Shown here in pieces: positions 51,837-61,134 of a stretch of DNA of 64,000 bases; within the stretch, counting starts at the first letter, position 1, and each line of letters opens with the position of its first letter. This stretch comes from Marinitoga litoralis (lineage in GTDB: Bacteria > Thermotogota > Thermotogae > Petrotogales > Petrotogaceae): the NCBI RefSeq assembly GCF_016908145.1, contig NZ_JAFBDI010000001.1:1-64000 (forward strand), in the 5' to 3' direction. The notes under the pieces were generated by a model, which was not told the DNA's origin, searched no databases, and worked only from the letters and a program-made list of their open reading frames with translations. Both the position numbers and the translations under genes were made by a program.

Positions 51837-54435
51837 ATTTTATAATATCTCTAATTGTAGTATCAAGAGTAGTTGATAATGAAAATGTAAATGTATATAA
51901 ATCTTTTGAAGGTAGATAATATGTTCCAAATTCAAAATCAATTGGTATATTTTGGTCAGTAACAAAATAAATTTCTGGTGAAATGACAAATGTTAATCCA
52001 AATAAATTATCATAATCTATTAACTTGTAAATGGCATTTAATGTATAATCAATATCGCCTATTGATAATATATTAAAGACATTTAATCTACTATCGGAAT
52101 TATCAGAATAATTAAATAGATCTAAGTTAATTCCATATACTTCTTTATATTGATCCATAATTATTGGATCATAATCATATATTAATGATATTTTGTCAAA
52201 TAAAGGATTAAAAACCTCTTCTTTTGCATATCTTATTTCTATGCTGAATGAATTTAATATAGGTAAATGGTTATCAAAAAAGTATGCAATATCTGCTGCG
52301 TAAGCGTTTAAAATACTATTATTTAGATTATAAAGATAATAACTTCCAGAAAAATATAAACCTAAATTATATAGATTTTCATAAATAATAATTGGATTCA
52401 AGTAATAATTATTTAAATCGATATATTCTCCATTTAAAATAAATGTTGTTGAATAAGCTAATGCATTAGAATAACTACCAATATCTATATATTTTGGTAT
52501 TGAATACTTTAACTGTCCTGATAATGTTTGGTCTGAATTAAAAAAGCTTTTTGAATAATTTAAATTTAAATTAAACCAAGGATTAGGGTTATAAGATATA
52601 TTAGTATTTAATCCTAAATCCAACATATTTAAATTATCTGTATATAATGAATAATATCCTAATCCTAAAGTATAATACGGGTATTTTTCAAAAGATAATA
52701 ATGAAGAATTTTGATAAAGATTATTTATAATTTCAAAATTTGTTTTAAAGTTTATTTCGTATGCATCAAATTTGGATATGTCATCATTTAATAGTAAATT
52801 AGATTTTAAAAGAATTGGATAATGATTATTGTGTCTTTCTACATCAAAAGTATGCATTTCAGGATCAATATCTATTGTTATTACATCCTCTTTGTTAAAT
52901 TCAACATTTTCTATAGTAACAAATTCTTTTGTTCCATCTTCTGTTAAAACTCTAATCTTTGTTGGTATTTTCATATTATTAAGGTCAACAACTATTTTAT
53001 CTTTATTTACGCTTATAAATGGATCATAATTGTTATTGTTTATAAATAAATCATTTAATATTTGACTGTCAATATAATTAGACATAAAATCAAAAAACTC
53101 TTTTTCTGATGGATTTTTCTCATTATAATTATAGTAATATTCAGAAAGAATATTTTTTAATTTTTCTCTTCCTATATAATCTTCAATTGAAAACATAGCC
53201 CTTTTTCCTTTGTTGTAATAAATATATGATGCAAAATTTGCAGGTATTTCGTCTATATCATCTGAAACAGAATTTTTTATATTATAATAGTTTAAATTAA
53301 ATATTCCATTTTGATCTAAATCAGAAAAATTCTTTACTAATATATCGGAAAAACTTTCTGTTAAAATATCAGGTAAATAAATGTTATACAGCCTATCGTC
53401 ACCATATTTTTCATACATAGAAATATGCGCTGCATAATCAGCTAAAGATTCGCTCATGAAATTATTTTTTGCAAAGTCAACACCGACACCTATTCCAAAC
53501 CACATATGAGCTAATTCATGAGATACAACATAGAAAGTCATAGGTTCTAATAACCCTGGTAAAAGCAAATCAGCTGTAGTGAAAAAACCATCACCTAATA
53601 AAAACATTCCATCAGCTGCCATTCCATACATTCCAGGGTATGGATCTTGAATAACATTAATATTTGAATATTTTAATTTACCAAAATCTTTTGTATGTAA
53701 TTCAAGAGCTTTAATAACCTGTGTAGCCATAATTGCAGCTCTTTGTTCTTGTCCTTTTCTATACCAAATATTTAAATTATAATCTTTAGATTCTAATGTT
53801 AATGTTAAATATGAATCTTTTTTCACAAAAACAATAGGCATTGAAACATATTTTCCTTCGGAATGATATTTTTCTCCATTTTGTTTTCCAAAAATTATTG
53901 GAATGAAATTATCATTTTTTTCATAAGAAATAGAAACGTTATGATGTGGAAGTGAATAATCGGTATTTCTATTAATTATTATTGGATACCATCCAAATCT
54001 CCATATGTATATATCATCAAAATCCACATTATCAGGAGAATTTTTATTATAAAAGTAAGTTTTAAAAGTAATTTTTATAATTTTTTCATTTGTATCTACA
54101 TACAAAATTCCATTTTTCTTTTGATACTCTCTAAATTTGTTTGAATGATAATCCAAATAAGAAAAGTTTAATTTATTATTATTTTTGTCAGTCACTTTTA
54201 AAATTTCAATTTTATTATTATTTTTTTGTTCAAATAATGCATTAATGTATGGGTTATCATGACTATCTAAATTAGGAAATAAGGCAAAATATGGTTCTTC
54301 ATTTTCTTCTAAAGTTACAGTTAAATATCCTAAAATAGCTTTTTCATTTTCAATGAGTGTAACGTTTAAATCATAATTTGCGGTATAAGAAATAATGCTC
54401 AATAATACAAATATAAAAATACCAATTTTTTTCAT
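51835..54435 (-). CDS. M1-type metallopeptidase with a barrel-like C-terminal domain
   Basis: The 866-residue secreted protein starts with signal peptide KKIGIFIFVLLSIISYTA. The gluzincin zinc site is HELAHMWFG at residues 306-314, with a third ligand Glu329 in FMSESLADYAA; the catalytic Glu is the second residue of HELAH. This spacing fits M1 aminopeptidases. Before it is a beta-rich N-terminal domain. After about residue 580 (52700 to 51835), the last 285 residues alternate Tyr/Leu-rich strands with short turns (YYTLGLGYYSLY, LDLGLNTNISYN, GQLKYSIPKYIDIG, TFTFSLSTTLDTTIRDIIK). This is the look of an outer-membrane beta-barrel. No GAMEN exopeptidase motif was recognised. It stands alone. Confidence 0.75.
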   Translation of the reverse strand: MKKIGIFIFVLLSIISYTANYDLNVTLIENEKAILGYLTVTLEENEEPYFALFPNLDSHDNPYINALFEQKNNNKIEILKVTDKNNNKLNFSYLDYHSNKFREYQKKNGILYVDTNEKIIKITFKTYFYNKNSPDNVDFDDIYIWRFGWYPIIINRNTDYSLPHHNVSISYEKNDNFIPIIFGKQNGEKYHSEGKYVSMPIVFVKKDSYLTLTLESKDYNLNIWYRKGQEQRAAIMATQVIKALELHTKDFGKLKYSNINVIQDPYPGMYGMAADGMFLLGDGFFTTADLLLPGLLEPMTFYVVSHELAHMWFGIGVGVDFAKNNFMSESLADYAAHISMYEKYGDDRLYNIYLPDILTESFSDILVKNFSDLDQNGIFNLNYYNIKNSVSDDIDEIPANFASYIYYNKGKRAMFSIEDYIGREKLKNILSEYYYNYNEKNPSEKEFFDFMSNYIDSQILNDLFINNNNYDPFISVNKDKIVVDLNNMKIPTKIRVLTEDGTKEFVTIENVEFNKEDVITIDIDPEMHTFDVERHNNHYPILLKSNLLLNDDISKFDAYEINFKTNFEIINNLYQNSSLLSFEKYPYYTLGLGYYSLYTDNLNMLDLGLNTNISYNPNPWFNLNLNYSKSFFNSDQTLSGQLKYSIPKYIDIGSYSNALAYSTTFILNGEYIDLNNYYLNPIIIYENLYNLGLYFSGSYYLYNLNNSILNAYAADIAYFFDNHLPILNSFSIEIRYAKEEVFNPLFDKISLIYDYDPIIMDQYKEVYGINLDLFNYSDNSDSRLNVFNILSIGDIDYTLNAIYKLIDYDNLFGLTFVISPEIYFVTDQNIPIDFEFGTYYLPSKDLYTFTFSLSTTLDTTIRDIIK

Positions 54436-54530
54436 TTCATCACCATCCAATGATTAAAAAAAGTTTTTATACAGTATATAAATATTTCAAAAATTATAAT
54501 GCATGTATTTTTTAATAATATTATTGTATT

Positions 54531-54902
54531 TTATAATCCTTTTCCTCTTAGAATTTCTTTTGCTTCTTCGGGAGTAAGTTCTCCCTTTTCAATTTTTTCT
54601 AAAATTAAAAACGTATCAACATTAGATTTTTGTTCTTCAAAACCCATAGCTCTAACTACACTTTCTAACCTTGCTTTAGCAGTTGGATAAGAAATGCCTA
54701 TTTCCTTTTGAACATCAGAGAGATTACCTCTGTTTTTTATAAAAATCTTTAAAAAATATAATTGATCATCAGTTAATTTTGCAAAATCATCTAAGTGGAA
54801 ACTCCCTTTTATAGTTACATCACATTCTGGACATTTTAATTCAGATATTATAAGTTCTTTTCCACAAACTGGACAATGAGATAATCTTTTGTATTTTTTC
54901 AT
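54531..54902 (-). CDS. DUF2089 family zinc-ribbon/helix-turn-helix regulator
   Basis: This protein of about 123 residues has a zinc ribbon (HCPVCGKELIISELKCPECD) followed by a helix-turn-helix stretch (GNLSDVQKEIGISYPTAKARLESVVRAMG) and a C-terminal DUF1956-like tail (EKIEKGELTPEEAKEIL). ATG 54902 follows AAGGAAGGTGAAAAA. A longer frame to 54944 has no RBS. It may regulate its neighbours, but no operator was found. Confidence 0.85.
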   Translation of the reverse strand: MKKYKRLSHCPVCGKELIISELKCPECDVTIKGSFHLDDFAKLTDDQLYFLKIFIKNRGNLSDVQKEIGISYPTAKARLESVVRAMGFEEQKSNVDTFLILEKIEKGELTPEEAKEILRGKGL

Positions 54903-55021
54903 TTTTTCACCTTCCTTAAATGTTTTATATAAAAATAATACCACTTAACTTTAAAAAAGTCAAGTGGTATTTTAATTATTTTTAAATCCATATTATAATA
55001 TTTTATATAACTTAAGTATAT

Positions 55022-55612
55022 CTATAATATTTTTATATTTTCTATTAAATTTTCTGATTTTAATATATATTCCATGTCTTTTTCATTTACACTTTTTATA
55101 TAATCGTCAAGTACACAAATTTCAAAGTTCTTTTCTAAAGCAGTTTTAATTGTTTCTAACACACATACATCTCCAGCTAAACCTAAAATTGCTAACTTTT
55201 TAATATTGTGATCTTTTAAAAATTCTTCTAATCCGGTAGAATTTTTTAAATTAATATCTTCATAAAATGCGGAATAACTATCTGTATTTTCAGTAGTTCC
55301 TTTTTTTACAAGAAAATCATAATGATTAATAAATAATTCATTACCATATGTACCTTTTACACAATGTGGTGGCCATATATTAAAAGATTTATTGTTCTCT
55401 GGATGATCATCTTTACTAGCAATTATTAAATAATTTTCCTTTTTTGCTTCATTTAAAAATTCATTTACTGAATTTATCCATTCTTCTGTAGTACCCTTTA
55501 CAGGAAGTTCATTTTCGCATCTTAATGTAAATCCATTTTGACAGTCAACACATAGAATTGCAGTATTTTCAGGTATGAAATTTATCTCTTTTAATTTATT
55601 TATAATTTCCAT
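55022..55612 (-). CDS. Nicotinamidase/isochorismatase family hydrolase
   Basis: The 196-residue hydrolase probably converts nicotinamide to nicotinic acid in NAD salvage. Triad residues are visible: Asp in ILCVDCQNGF, Lys in FLVKKGTTENTDSYSAF and Cys in GLAGDVCVLETIKTAL. The metal/His positions in KDDHPENNKSFNIWPPHCVKGTYG support nicotinamidase over general isochorismatase. ATG 55612 follows GGAGGTGATTTT. Confidence 0.85.
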   Translation of the reverse strand: MEIINKLKEINFIPENTAILCVDCQNGFTLRCENELPVKGTTEEWINSVNEFLNEAKKENYLIIASKDDHPENNKSFNIWPPHCVKGTYGNELFINHYDFLVKKGTTENTDSYSAFYEDINLKNSTGLEEFLKDHNIKKLAILGLAGDVCVLETIKTALEKNFEICVLDDYIKSVNEKDMEYILKSENLIENIKIL

Positions 55613-55755
55613 AAAATCACCTCCAAAATATTTATTGTTCATATATATTATACTATAATTATGAGAAAATCATAAATATAATGAAAAAAATTTCATTATC
55701 TTTATTAAATTGGATTTAATTAGTAATATGTAAGGTTTTTAAACGATATTTTGTA

Positions 55756-55764
55756 TGGTATAAT
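55756..55764 (+). promoter_or_regulatory. Extended -10 promoter of the aminotransferase gene
   Basis: TGGTATAAT (TATAAT at 55759-55764) lies 34 bp before the start codon at 55798. No good -35 box was seen, which is common with extended -10 promoters. Confidence 0.6.
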
Positions 55765-55797
55765 CACAATGGAATAAAATACTAAGGAGGGATACGA

Positions 55798-56946
55798 ATG
55801 GCAAAGATGATTAGAAAGAATTATTTATTAGCACCAGGTCCAACACCTGTACCAATTGACTTATTATTAGAAGGAGCAAAAGACACAATTCATCACAGAA
55901 CACCTCAATATTTAGAAATTCAAAAAATTGCTTTAGAAGGAGCAAAATATATATTTAGAACAGAAAATCCTGTATATGTTTTATCTTCATCAGGAACAGG
56001 TGCAATGGAAACAGCAGTTGCTAACACTTTGAATCCAGGAGATAAAGCGATTGTTGTAGTATCTGGAAAATTTGGAGAAAGATGGATGGAAATATGTAAA
56101 GCATATGGAGTAGACCCAATTGTAGTAGACTTAGAATGGGGAGATTATGTAAGACCAGAAACAATTAAAGAATTATTAGAAAATAATCCTGATACAAAAG
56201 CAGTATTTACAACATTAAGTGAAACATCTACAGGTACTGTTCATCCTATAAAAGAAATTGCTGAAATTGTTAAAGACACAAATGCTATTATTGTAGTTGA
56301 TGCTATTAGTGGTATGTTAGCTCAACCTTTAGAAATGGATAATTGGAATTTAGATATTGTTGTAACTGGAGTACAAAAAGGATTTATGATGCCTCCAGGT
56401 ATTGCTTTAATAGGAGTAAGTGAAAAAGCATGGAAAGTTATAGATGAAAATAAAAATCATCATTATTACTTTGATTTAAAGGCATATAAGAAAAAATATC
56501 CAGACTCTCCATATACTCCACCTGTTAATTTAGTATATCAATTAGCAAAATCTGTACAAATGATACAAGAAGAAGGAATTGAAAATGTTTGGGAAAGACA
56601 TAGAATAATGGCAGAAGCTACAAGAGCTGCAGTAAAGGCTATGGGATTAGAATTATTTGCTAAAAATCCAGGAAATGTTTTAACATCTATAAAAGTACCT
56701 GAAGGTGTAGATGGAGGAAAAATTTTAAAATACTTAAGAGATGAAGAAGGAGTAACATTTGCTGGAGGTCAAGATCATTTAAAAGGAAAAATAATAAGAA
56801 TTGCACATTTAGGTTATATGTCCAAATATGATGTAATAGTAGGAATTAGTGCTTTAGAAATGGCATTAAAGAAATTTGGTTATGATGTTGAATTAGGTTC
56901 AGGCGTTAGAGCAGCTCAAGAAGTATTTATGAAAGAAGGTGTTTAA
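55798..56946 (+). CDS. Class V aminotransferase (serine/alanine-glyoxylate type)
   Basis: The 382-residue PLP enzyme has [32 protein letters not shown] and [15 protein letters not shown] at the N-terminus. The PLP-binding lysine is in [20 protein letters not shown]. The Asp in [15 protein letters not shown] binds the pyridine nitrogen. The very next gene is a SerA-type dehydrogenase, so it probably serves serine biosynthesis or breakdown, as I remember for Thermotoga neighbours. A class V enzyme in place of classical SerC is notable. Substrates cannot be fixed by sequence. Confidence 0.88.
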   Translation: MAKMIRKNYLLAPGPTPVPIDLLLEGAKDTIHHRTPQYLEIQKIALEGAKYIFRTENPVYVLSSSGTGAMETAVANTLNPGDKAIVVVSGKFGERWMEICKAYGVDPIVVDLEWGDYVRPETIKELLENNPDTKAVFTTLSETSTGTVHPIKEIAEIVKDTNAIIVVDAISGMLAQPLEMDNWNLDIVVTGVQKGFMMPPGIALIGVSEKAWKVIDENKNHHYYFDLKAYKKKYPDSPYTPPVNLVYQLAKSVQMIQEEGIENVWERHRIMAEATRAAVKAMGLELFAKNPGNVLTSIKVPEGVDGGKILKYLRDEEGVTFAGGQDHLKGKIIRIAHLGYMSKYDVIVGISALEMALKKFGYDVELGSGVRAAQEVFMKEGV

Positions 56947-56947
56947 T

Positions 56948-57877
56948 ATGTGGATACATATTAATGATCCTTTAGATGCAGAAGCAACAGAAAAATTAAA
57001 AAATGCTTTACCAAATGCAAAAATTACAATAGAGCATTATGAAAAAGATGTTTTAAAAGAAAAAGTTAAAGATTTTGATGTTTTAGTTGTTAGAAGTGCA
57101 ACTAAAGCTACAAGAGAAATAATTGAAAATGGAAATAATTTAAAATTAATCGCTCGTGCAGGTATGGGATTAGATAATGTAGATTTAGAAGCAGCAAAAG
57201 AAAAAGGGATAAAAGTTATAAATACTCCAGGTGCAAATTCTCTTTCTGTTGCTGAATTAGTTGTTGGATATATTTTAGCAATATATAGAAATATAGTTAC
57301 AGGTACTGTAACTTTAAGAGAAGGAAAGTGGGAAAAGAAAAGTTTAAAAGGTTATGAATTAACAGGAAAAACTTTAGGTATTATTGGTTTTGGAAATATT
57401 GGTAAATTAGTAAGAAAATTAGTTACAGGTTTTGATATGGAAGTTTTAGTTTTTGATGTTTTTGAAATTCCAGAAGAAGTTCAAAAAGAACATAATGTAA
57501 AACAAGTTTCCTTAGAAGACGTAATAAAAAATTCTGATATTATTACTTTACATGTTCCTCTAACTGATAAAACAAAACACTTAATTTCCGAAAAAGAATT
57601 TGAAATGATGAAAGATAATGCTATTATTATTAATGCTGCACGTGGCGGAGTAGTTGATGAAGAAGCGTTATTAAAATATTTAGAAAATGGAAAGATTTTG
57701 GGAGCAGGATTAGATGTTTTTGAAACAGAACCACCAACAACTGAAATACAAATGAAATTATTGAATCATCCAAAGGTTGTTGCAACACCACATATAGGAG
57801 CTACAACAAAAGAAGCACAAAAAAGAGTAGGGTTAGAATTGGTAGATAAGATAATAGAATTTGTTAAGAATGCCTAA
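56948..57877 (+). CDS. serA: D-3-phosphoglycerate dehydrogenase-like (SerA, short form)
   Basis: The 309-residue NAD-dependent 2-hydroxyacid dehydrogenase has LIARAGMGLDNVDLEAAKEKGIKVINTPGANSLSVAELV, the NAD loop GIIGFGNIGKLVRK, Arg in INAARGGVVDEEALL, Glu in LDVFETEPP and His in VVATPHIGATTKEAQ. It lacks a C-terminal ACT domain, so serine feedback is not expected. ATG 56948 follows GAAGGTGTTTAAT. An in-frame GTG at 56939 overlaps that site. It starts right after the aminotransferase stop. Confidence 0.9.
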   Translation: MWIHINDPLDAEATEKLKNALPNAKITIEHYEKDVLKEKVKDFDVLVVRSATKATREIIENGNNLKLIARAGMGLDNVDLEAAKEKGIKVINTPGANSLSVAELVVGYILAIYRNIVTGTVTLREGKWEKKSLKGYELTGKTLGIIGFGNIGKLVRKLVTGFDMEVLVFDVFEIPEEVQKEHNVKQVSLEDVIKNSDIITLHVPLTDKTKHLISEKEFEMMKDNAIIINAARGGVVDEEALLKYLENGKILGAGLDVFETEPPTTEIQMKLLNHPKVVATPHIGATTKEAQKRVGLELVDKIIEFVKNA

Positions 57878-57917
57878 TTTGTTAAAATAATTTAATATTA
57901 TTTGAGAAAATATGAGT

Positions 57918-57923
57918 TATAAT
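57918..57923 (+). promoter_or_regulatory. -10 element of the ferredoxin promoter
   Basis: TATAAT in the stretch GAGTTATAATAATATAG lies 37 bp before the GTG start. The -35 is not clear. Confidence 0.45.
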
Positions 57924-57933
57924 AATATAGTGA

Positions 57934-58140
<207 letters not shown>

Positions 58141-58152
58141 TAATCACTTATG

Positions 58153-58175
58153 GCAGCCCTTTGGGCTGCTTTTTT
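58153..58175 (+). terminator. Terminator after the ferredoxin gene
   Basis: GCAGCCC (58153-58159), loop TTT, GGGCTGC (58163-58169), then a T-run. Confidence 0.9.
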
Positions 58176-58181
58176 ATTGTT

Positions 58182-58209
58182 TTGATATTTTAAAAAAATG
58201 TTGTATAAT
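58182..58209 (+). promoter_or_regulatory. Promoter of the minD operon
   Basis: TTGATA (58182-58187), 16-base spacer, TATAAT (58204-58209), 40 bp before the minD start. Confidence 0.7.
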
Positions 58210-58248
58210 ATGGATGAAATGCAAACATATATGTATGGAGGGGCTAAT

Positions 58249-59073
58249 ATGAAAAAAAGTAAAGTTATTGTGGTTACCTCGGGGAAGGGGGGAGTTGGTA
58301 AAACTACTATCTCCGCAAATATAGGAACGTCTTTAGCGTTATTGGGTTATGATGTTTGTTTGATTGATGCAGATATAGGATTAAAAAACTTAGATTTGGT
58401 TCTTGGATTAGAAAATAGGATAGTATATACTATTTTAGATGTAGTAAAAGGTGGGAAGTCTCCTTTAGAAGCTGTGGTAAAGCATAAGCAAATAAAAAAA
58501 TTAAATTTATTAGCATCATCTCAAATTGCCAATAAAGATATGATATCTCCTGATGATATGAAAATGATTATAAACGAGTTATCTAAGCATTTTGACTATA
58601 TAATAGTTGACTCTCCTGCAGGAATAGAACGAGGTTTTAAAAATGCTGTTGTTGCTGCTCAACATGCGGTTGTTGTTACAACTCCAGAATTAACAGCAAT
58701 AAGTGATGCAGATAGAGTTATAGGATTATTAGAGAACGAAAAATTCAATGAAGATAGAATTTCATTAATTGTAAATAGAGTTAAATTACATATGGTTAAT
58801 AAAAATGAAATGTTATCACCTGAGGATATTAGAAATGGTTTAGCAGTAGAATTATTGGGGGTTATTCCTGATAGTGAGGACATCATAATTGCAACAAACA
58901 AAGGAATACCTATCACTTTAGAAGATAATTCTAAAGTTTCAAACATCTTTATGAATATTGCACAAAGAATTACTGGAAAAGAAAATCCAATAGAAAATGA
59001 TTTTGCATTATTAAAAGAAAATGGCAAAAAAGGTTTTAGGGTATTCCTGCAAAAAATGTTTGGTGGCAGGTGA
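58249..59073 (+). CDS. minD: Septum-site ATPase MinD
   Basis: The 274-residue ParA/MinD ATPase places the division site. Deviant Walker A is GKGGVGKTT (residues 12-20). LIDADIGLKNLDLVLGLENR and IVDSPAGIERGF are further motifs. The C-terminal membrane-binding amphipathic helix ends KGFRVFLQKMFGGR. ATG 58249 follows GGAGGGGCTAAT. MinE follows with a TGA/ATG junction, but no minC is present in the window. Confidence 0.95.
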   Translation: MKKSKVIVVTSGKGGVGKTTISANIGTSLALLGYDVCLIDADIGLKNLDLVLGLENRIVYTILDVVKGGKSPLEAVVKHKQIKKLNLLASSQIANKDMISPDDMKMIINELSKHFDYIIVDSPAGIERGFKNAVVAAQHAVVVTTPELTAISDADRVIGLLENEKFNEDRISLIVNRVKLHMVNKNEMLSPEDIRNGLAVELLGVIPDSEDIIIATNKGIPITLEDNSKVSNIFMNIAQRITGKENPIENDFALLKENGKKGFRVFLQKMFGGR

Positions 59074-59078
59074 TAATG

Positions 59079-59366
59079 ATGGGTTGGTTTAATTTTGGCA
59101 GAAAAAAAGCTAGTAGAGATGTTGCTTTAAAAAGAATGCAAAGTTTAGTAGGTAGTAGAAGAGAAAATATTTCTAATTTATCGAGGAATACAGGAAACGT
59201 AGCTGTTGTTAATAGATATGAAGTGTCAATAAATACTAATGAAATAACCAAAGTTATTAGGGACTATGTAAGGAAAAAAGCTAAAATAGATGATAAAAAT
59301 GTAAAAGTACATATTAGTAAAGATGAAAATGGATATACAATAGTTACAAATATATTTTTTAGATGA
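59079..59366 (+). CDS. minE: Cell division topological specificity factor MinE
   Basis: This protein of about 95 residues follows minD directly. The segment SRDVALKRMQSLVGSRREN (about residues 12-30) is in the position of the MinD-contacting helix. TKVIRDYVRKKAKIDDKNVKVHISKDENGYTIVTNIFF is the C-terminal topological domain. The N-terminus WFNFGRKK could be the membrane-targeting segment. ATG 59079 is six bases from AGGTG; an ATG at 59076 is too close. Confidence 0.85.
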   Translation: MGWFNFGRKKASRDVALKRMQSLVGSRRENISNLSRNTGNVAVVNRYEVSINTNEITKVIRDYVRKKAKIDDKNVKVHISKDENGYTIVTNIFFR

Positions 59367-59375
59367 GGTGAAAAA

Positions 59376-59777
59376 ATGTTAAAAGAGTTTACTTTGAATA
59401 CTTCATCTAGAAGCGAATTTATTGACATAACTAATGAAATAAGAAGTTTTGTTAAAGAAAGTAAAGTAAAAGAGGGAATCGCAATAATTCATATACCTCA
59501 TACAACTGCTGGGGTAACAATAAATGAAAATGCAGATCCGTCAGTAAAAAGAGATATGAAACAATTTATAAATAAACTTATACCTGAAGAACCGTATTTT
59601 ACACATTTAGAGGGAAATTCTGATTCCCATATCAAATCCACTTTAGTTGGTCCTTCATTAACTTTGATAATAACAAATAATGATATATTGTTAGGGACAT
59701 GGCAGGGAATATATTTTTGTGAATTTGATGGACCCAGAAGAAGAAAATTTTTTGTAAAAATAATTAGTGATAAATAA
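59376..59777 (+). CDS. YjbQ/UPF0047 family protein
   Basis: The 133-residue protein has IIHIPHTTAGVTINENADPSVKRDM, HLEGNSDSHIKSTLVGPSLTL, GTWQGIYFCEFDGPRRRKF: all family signatures, with His residues that may bind metal. Some members have thiamine-phosphate synthase activity in vitro. It is encoded nine bases after minE with RBS GAGGTGAAAAA. Confidence 0.92.
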   Translation: MLKEFTLNTSSRSEFIDITNEIRSFVKESKVKEGIAIIHIPHTTAGVTINENADPSVKRDMKQFINKLIPEEPYFTHLEGNSDSHIKSTLVGPSLTLIITNNDILLGTWQGIYFCEFDGPRRRKFFVKIISDK

Positions 59778-59798
59778 TCCCTCTAAAGAGGGATTATT
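59773..59798. terminator. Terminator after the yjbQ gene
   Basis: AATAATCCCTC (59773-59783), loop TAAA, GAGGGATTATT (59788-59798), followed by ATATT. It is weaker in Ts than the others and lies only 26 bp before the next start, so readthrough is possible. Confidence 0.7.
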
Positions 59799-59823
59799 AT
59801 ATTACCTGATTGGAAGTGATAAT

Positions 59824-61125
59824 ATGCAAGAAATATTATACGCACCGGATAAAATATTAATAAATGAAGGAGAATTAACTGAATATTTGATGGTATTAAA
59901 AGAAGGGAAATTAGAAAGTTATTCTAATTTTTGTAATTATTCTTCGGTTGAAAGTAGTGGGATTTTTGGGAGTGAGGTTATATTACCGGGCATAAAATCT
60001 TTTGATTCGGTTAAAGTAGTAGAAAATAGTAGAGTTGTTTTAATAGAAAAAGAATTAGCAGAGAAATTTTTGCTTTCTAATTATAATTTAATTATTTATC
60101 TTATTAAAAAATATATATCAAAAATAATTAGTCTAAATAATAAATTATTTAGTTCAAAAGAAAATAGTGAAGATGTAAATAATGAAAATGCAAATAGTGA
60201 AAAAGAAAGTATTATAGATAAAAATTTATCTAAAGAAGAATTATCTAAAAAATATTTAAAAATTCATAGAAGACGAAGTTATTATCATATAGAAGATGGC
60301 CAAATTAAAATTTATTTTAAGGCAAGAAAATTATTTAATAAAGGGAAGATCAAAGAGGCTTTAGAAGAGTTCAAAAAAATCCATTATTCTGATTTTGATG
60401 TATATTTTCAAGCTGAAATTGAAATTTGGAAATACTTATGTATGATTTTAATGTTCCCTGATAAAAAATATTATTTAGAGAAAACATTAAAAGAAAAATA
60501 TCCATTTATTAAAGAGCTATTTTCGTTTATGATTTTTGAAAAAATATTAACAAATTCTCATTTGGAAAAACCATTAGTTACATATTTAAAAAGTGGATAT
60601 TTAATTCCTTCTAATACTGTTTTATTTTATGAAGGTGAAAATGGTGACTGGGCATTTATGATATTGTCAGGAAATGTAAGAGTTTCAAAGGTTGATAATA
60701 AAAATGAAAAATTATTAGCAATATTATCAAATGAAGAAATTGTTGGTGAGATTGCATGTTTTAAAGATGTATTAAGAACTGCAACAGTATTTACTTCAAC
60801 ACCTTTACAAATGATTAAAATAGAAAAAGAAAATTTAGAAGATTTAGTTAAAAGTAATCCTGCTTTTGGATTAAAAATAGTAAAAAATCTAATAAAAAGA
60901 TTGGACTTTGAGAGATACTGGCATTCGCCATTATCTTTTGAAGAAAAATTAAATTTTATGATAAAAAAATATGGTAAAAATATATTAAACAAATCGAGAT
61001 TAAAAACCGAAGAAATATATGGTTTATTTAGATTGAATGATGTAAATAAAAATGAATTAATAAATTATTTATTTAAATCTAATATAGCAACACTAAGACC
61101 AGATGGAACATTAAAGTTTATGTAG
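59824..61125 (+). CDS. Protein with two cyclic-nucleotide-binding-like domains
   Basis: The 433-residue protein has three parts. Residues about 1-105 form a CAP_ED-like domain with no phosphate-binding cassette (LAPDKILINEGELTEYLMVLKEGKLESY). A helical linker with a TPR-like part follows (KARKLFNKGKIKEALEEFKKIHY). Residues about 255-375 are a complete cNMP domain: IPSNTVLFYEGENGDWAFMILSGNVRVSK, then GEIACFKDVLRTATV with the GE...RTA cassette of a binding-competent site. The tail may be a winged helix (EEKLNFMIKKYG...LKTEEIYGLFRL). It may be a cytoplasmic nucleotide sensor. ATG 59824 follows GGAAGTGATAAT. Confidence 0.75.
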   Translation: MQEILYAPDKILINEGELTEYLMVLKEGKLESYSNFCNYSSVESSGIFGSEVILPGIKSFDSVKVVENSRVVLIEKELAEKFLLSNYNLIIYLIKKYISKIISLNNKLFSSKENSEDVNNENANSEKESIIDKNLSKEELSKKYLKIHRRRSYYHIEDGQIKIYFKARKLFNKGKIKEALEEFKKIHYSDFDVYFQAEIEIWKYLCMILMFPDKKYYLEKTLKEKYPFIKELFSFMIFEKILTNSHLEKPLVTYLKSGYLIPSNTVLFYEGENGDWAFMILSGNVRVSKVDNKNEKLLAILSNEEIVGEIACFKDVLRTATVFTSTPLQMIKIEKENLEDLVKSNPAFGLKIVKNLIKRLDFERYWHSPLSFEEKLNFMIKKYGKNILNKSRLKTEEIYGLFRLNDVNKNELINYLFKSNIATLRPDGTLKFM

Positions 61126-61134
61126 GAGGGAGAA

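Noticed and set aside
58659-59027. Minus-strand ORF of 122 codons inside minD
   Set aside because: A shadow of minD; no RBS and no recognisable protein pattern.
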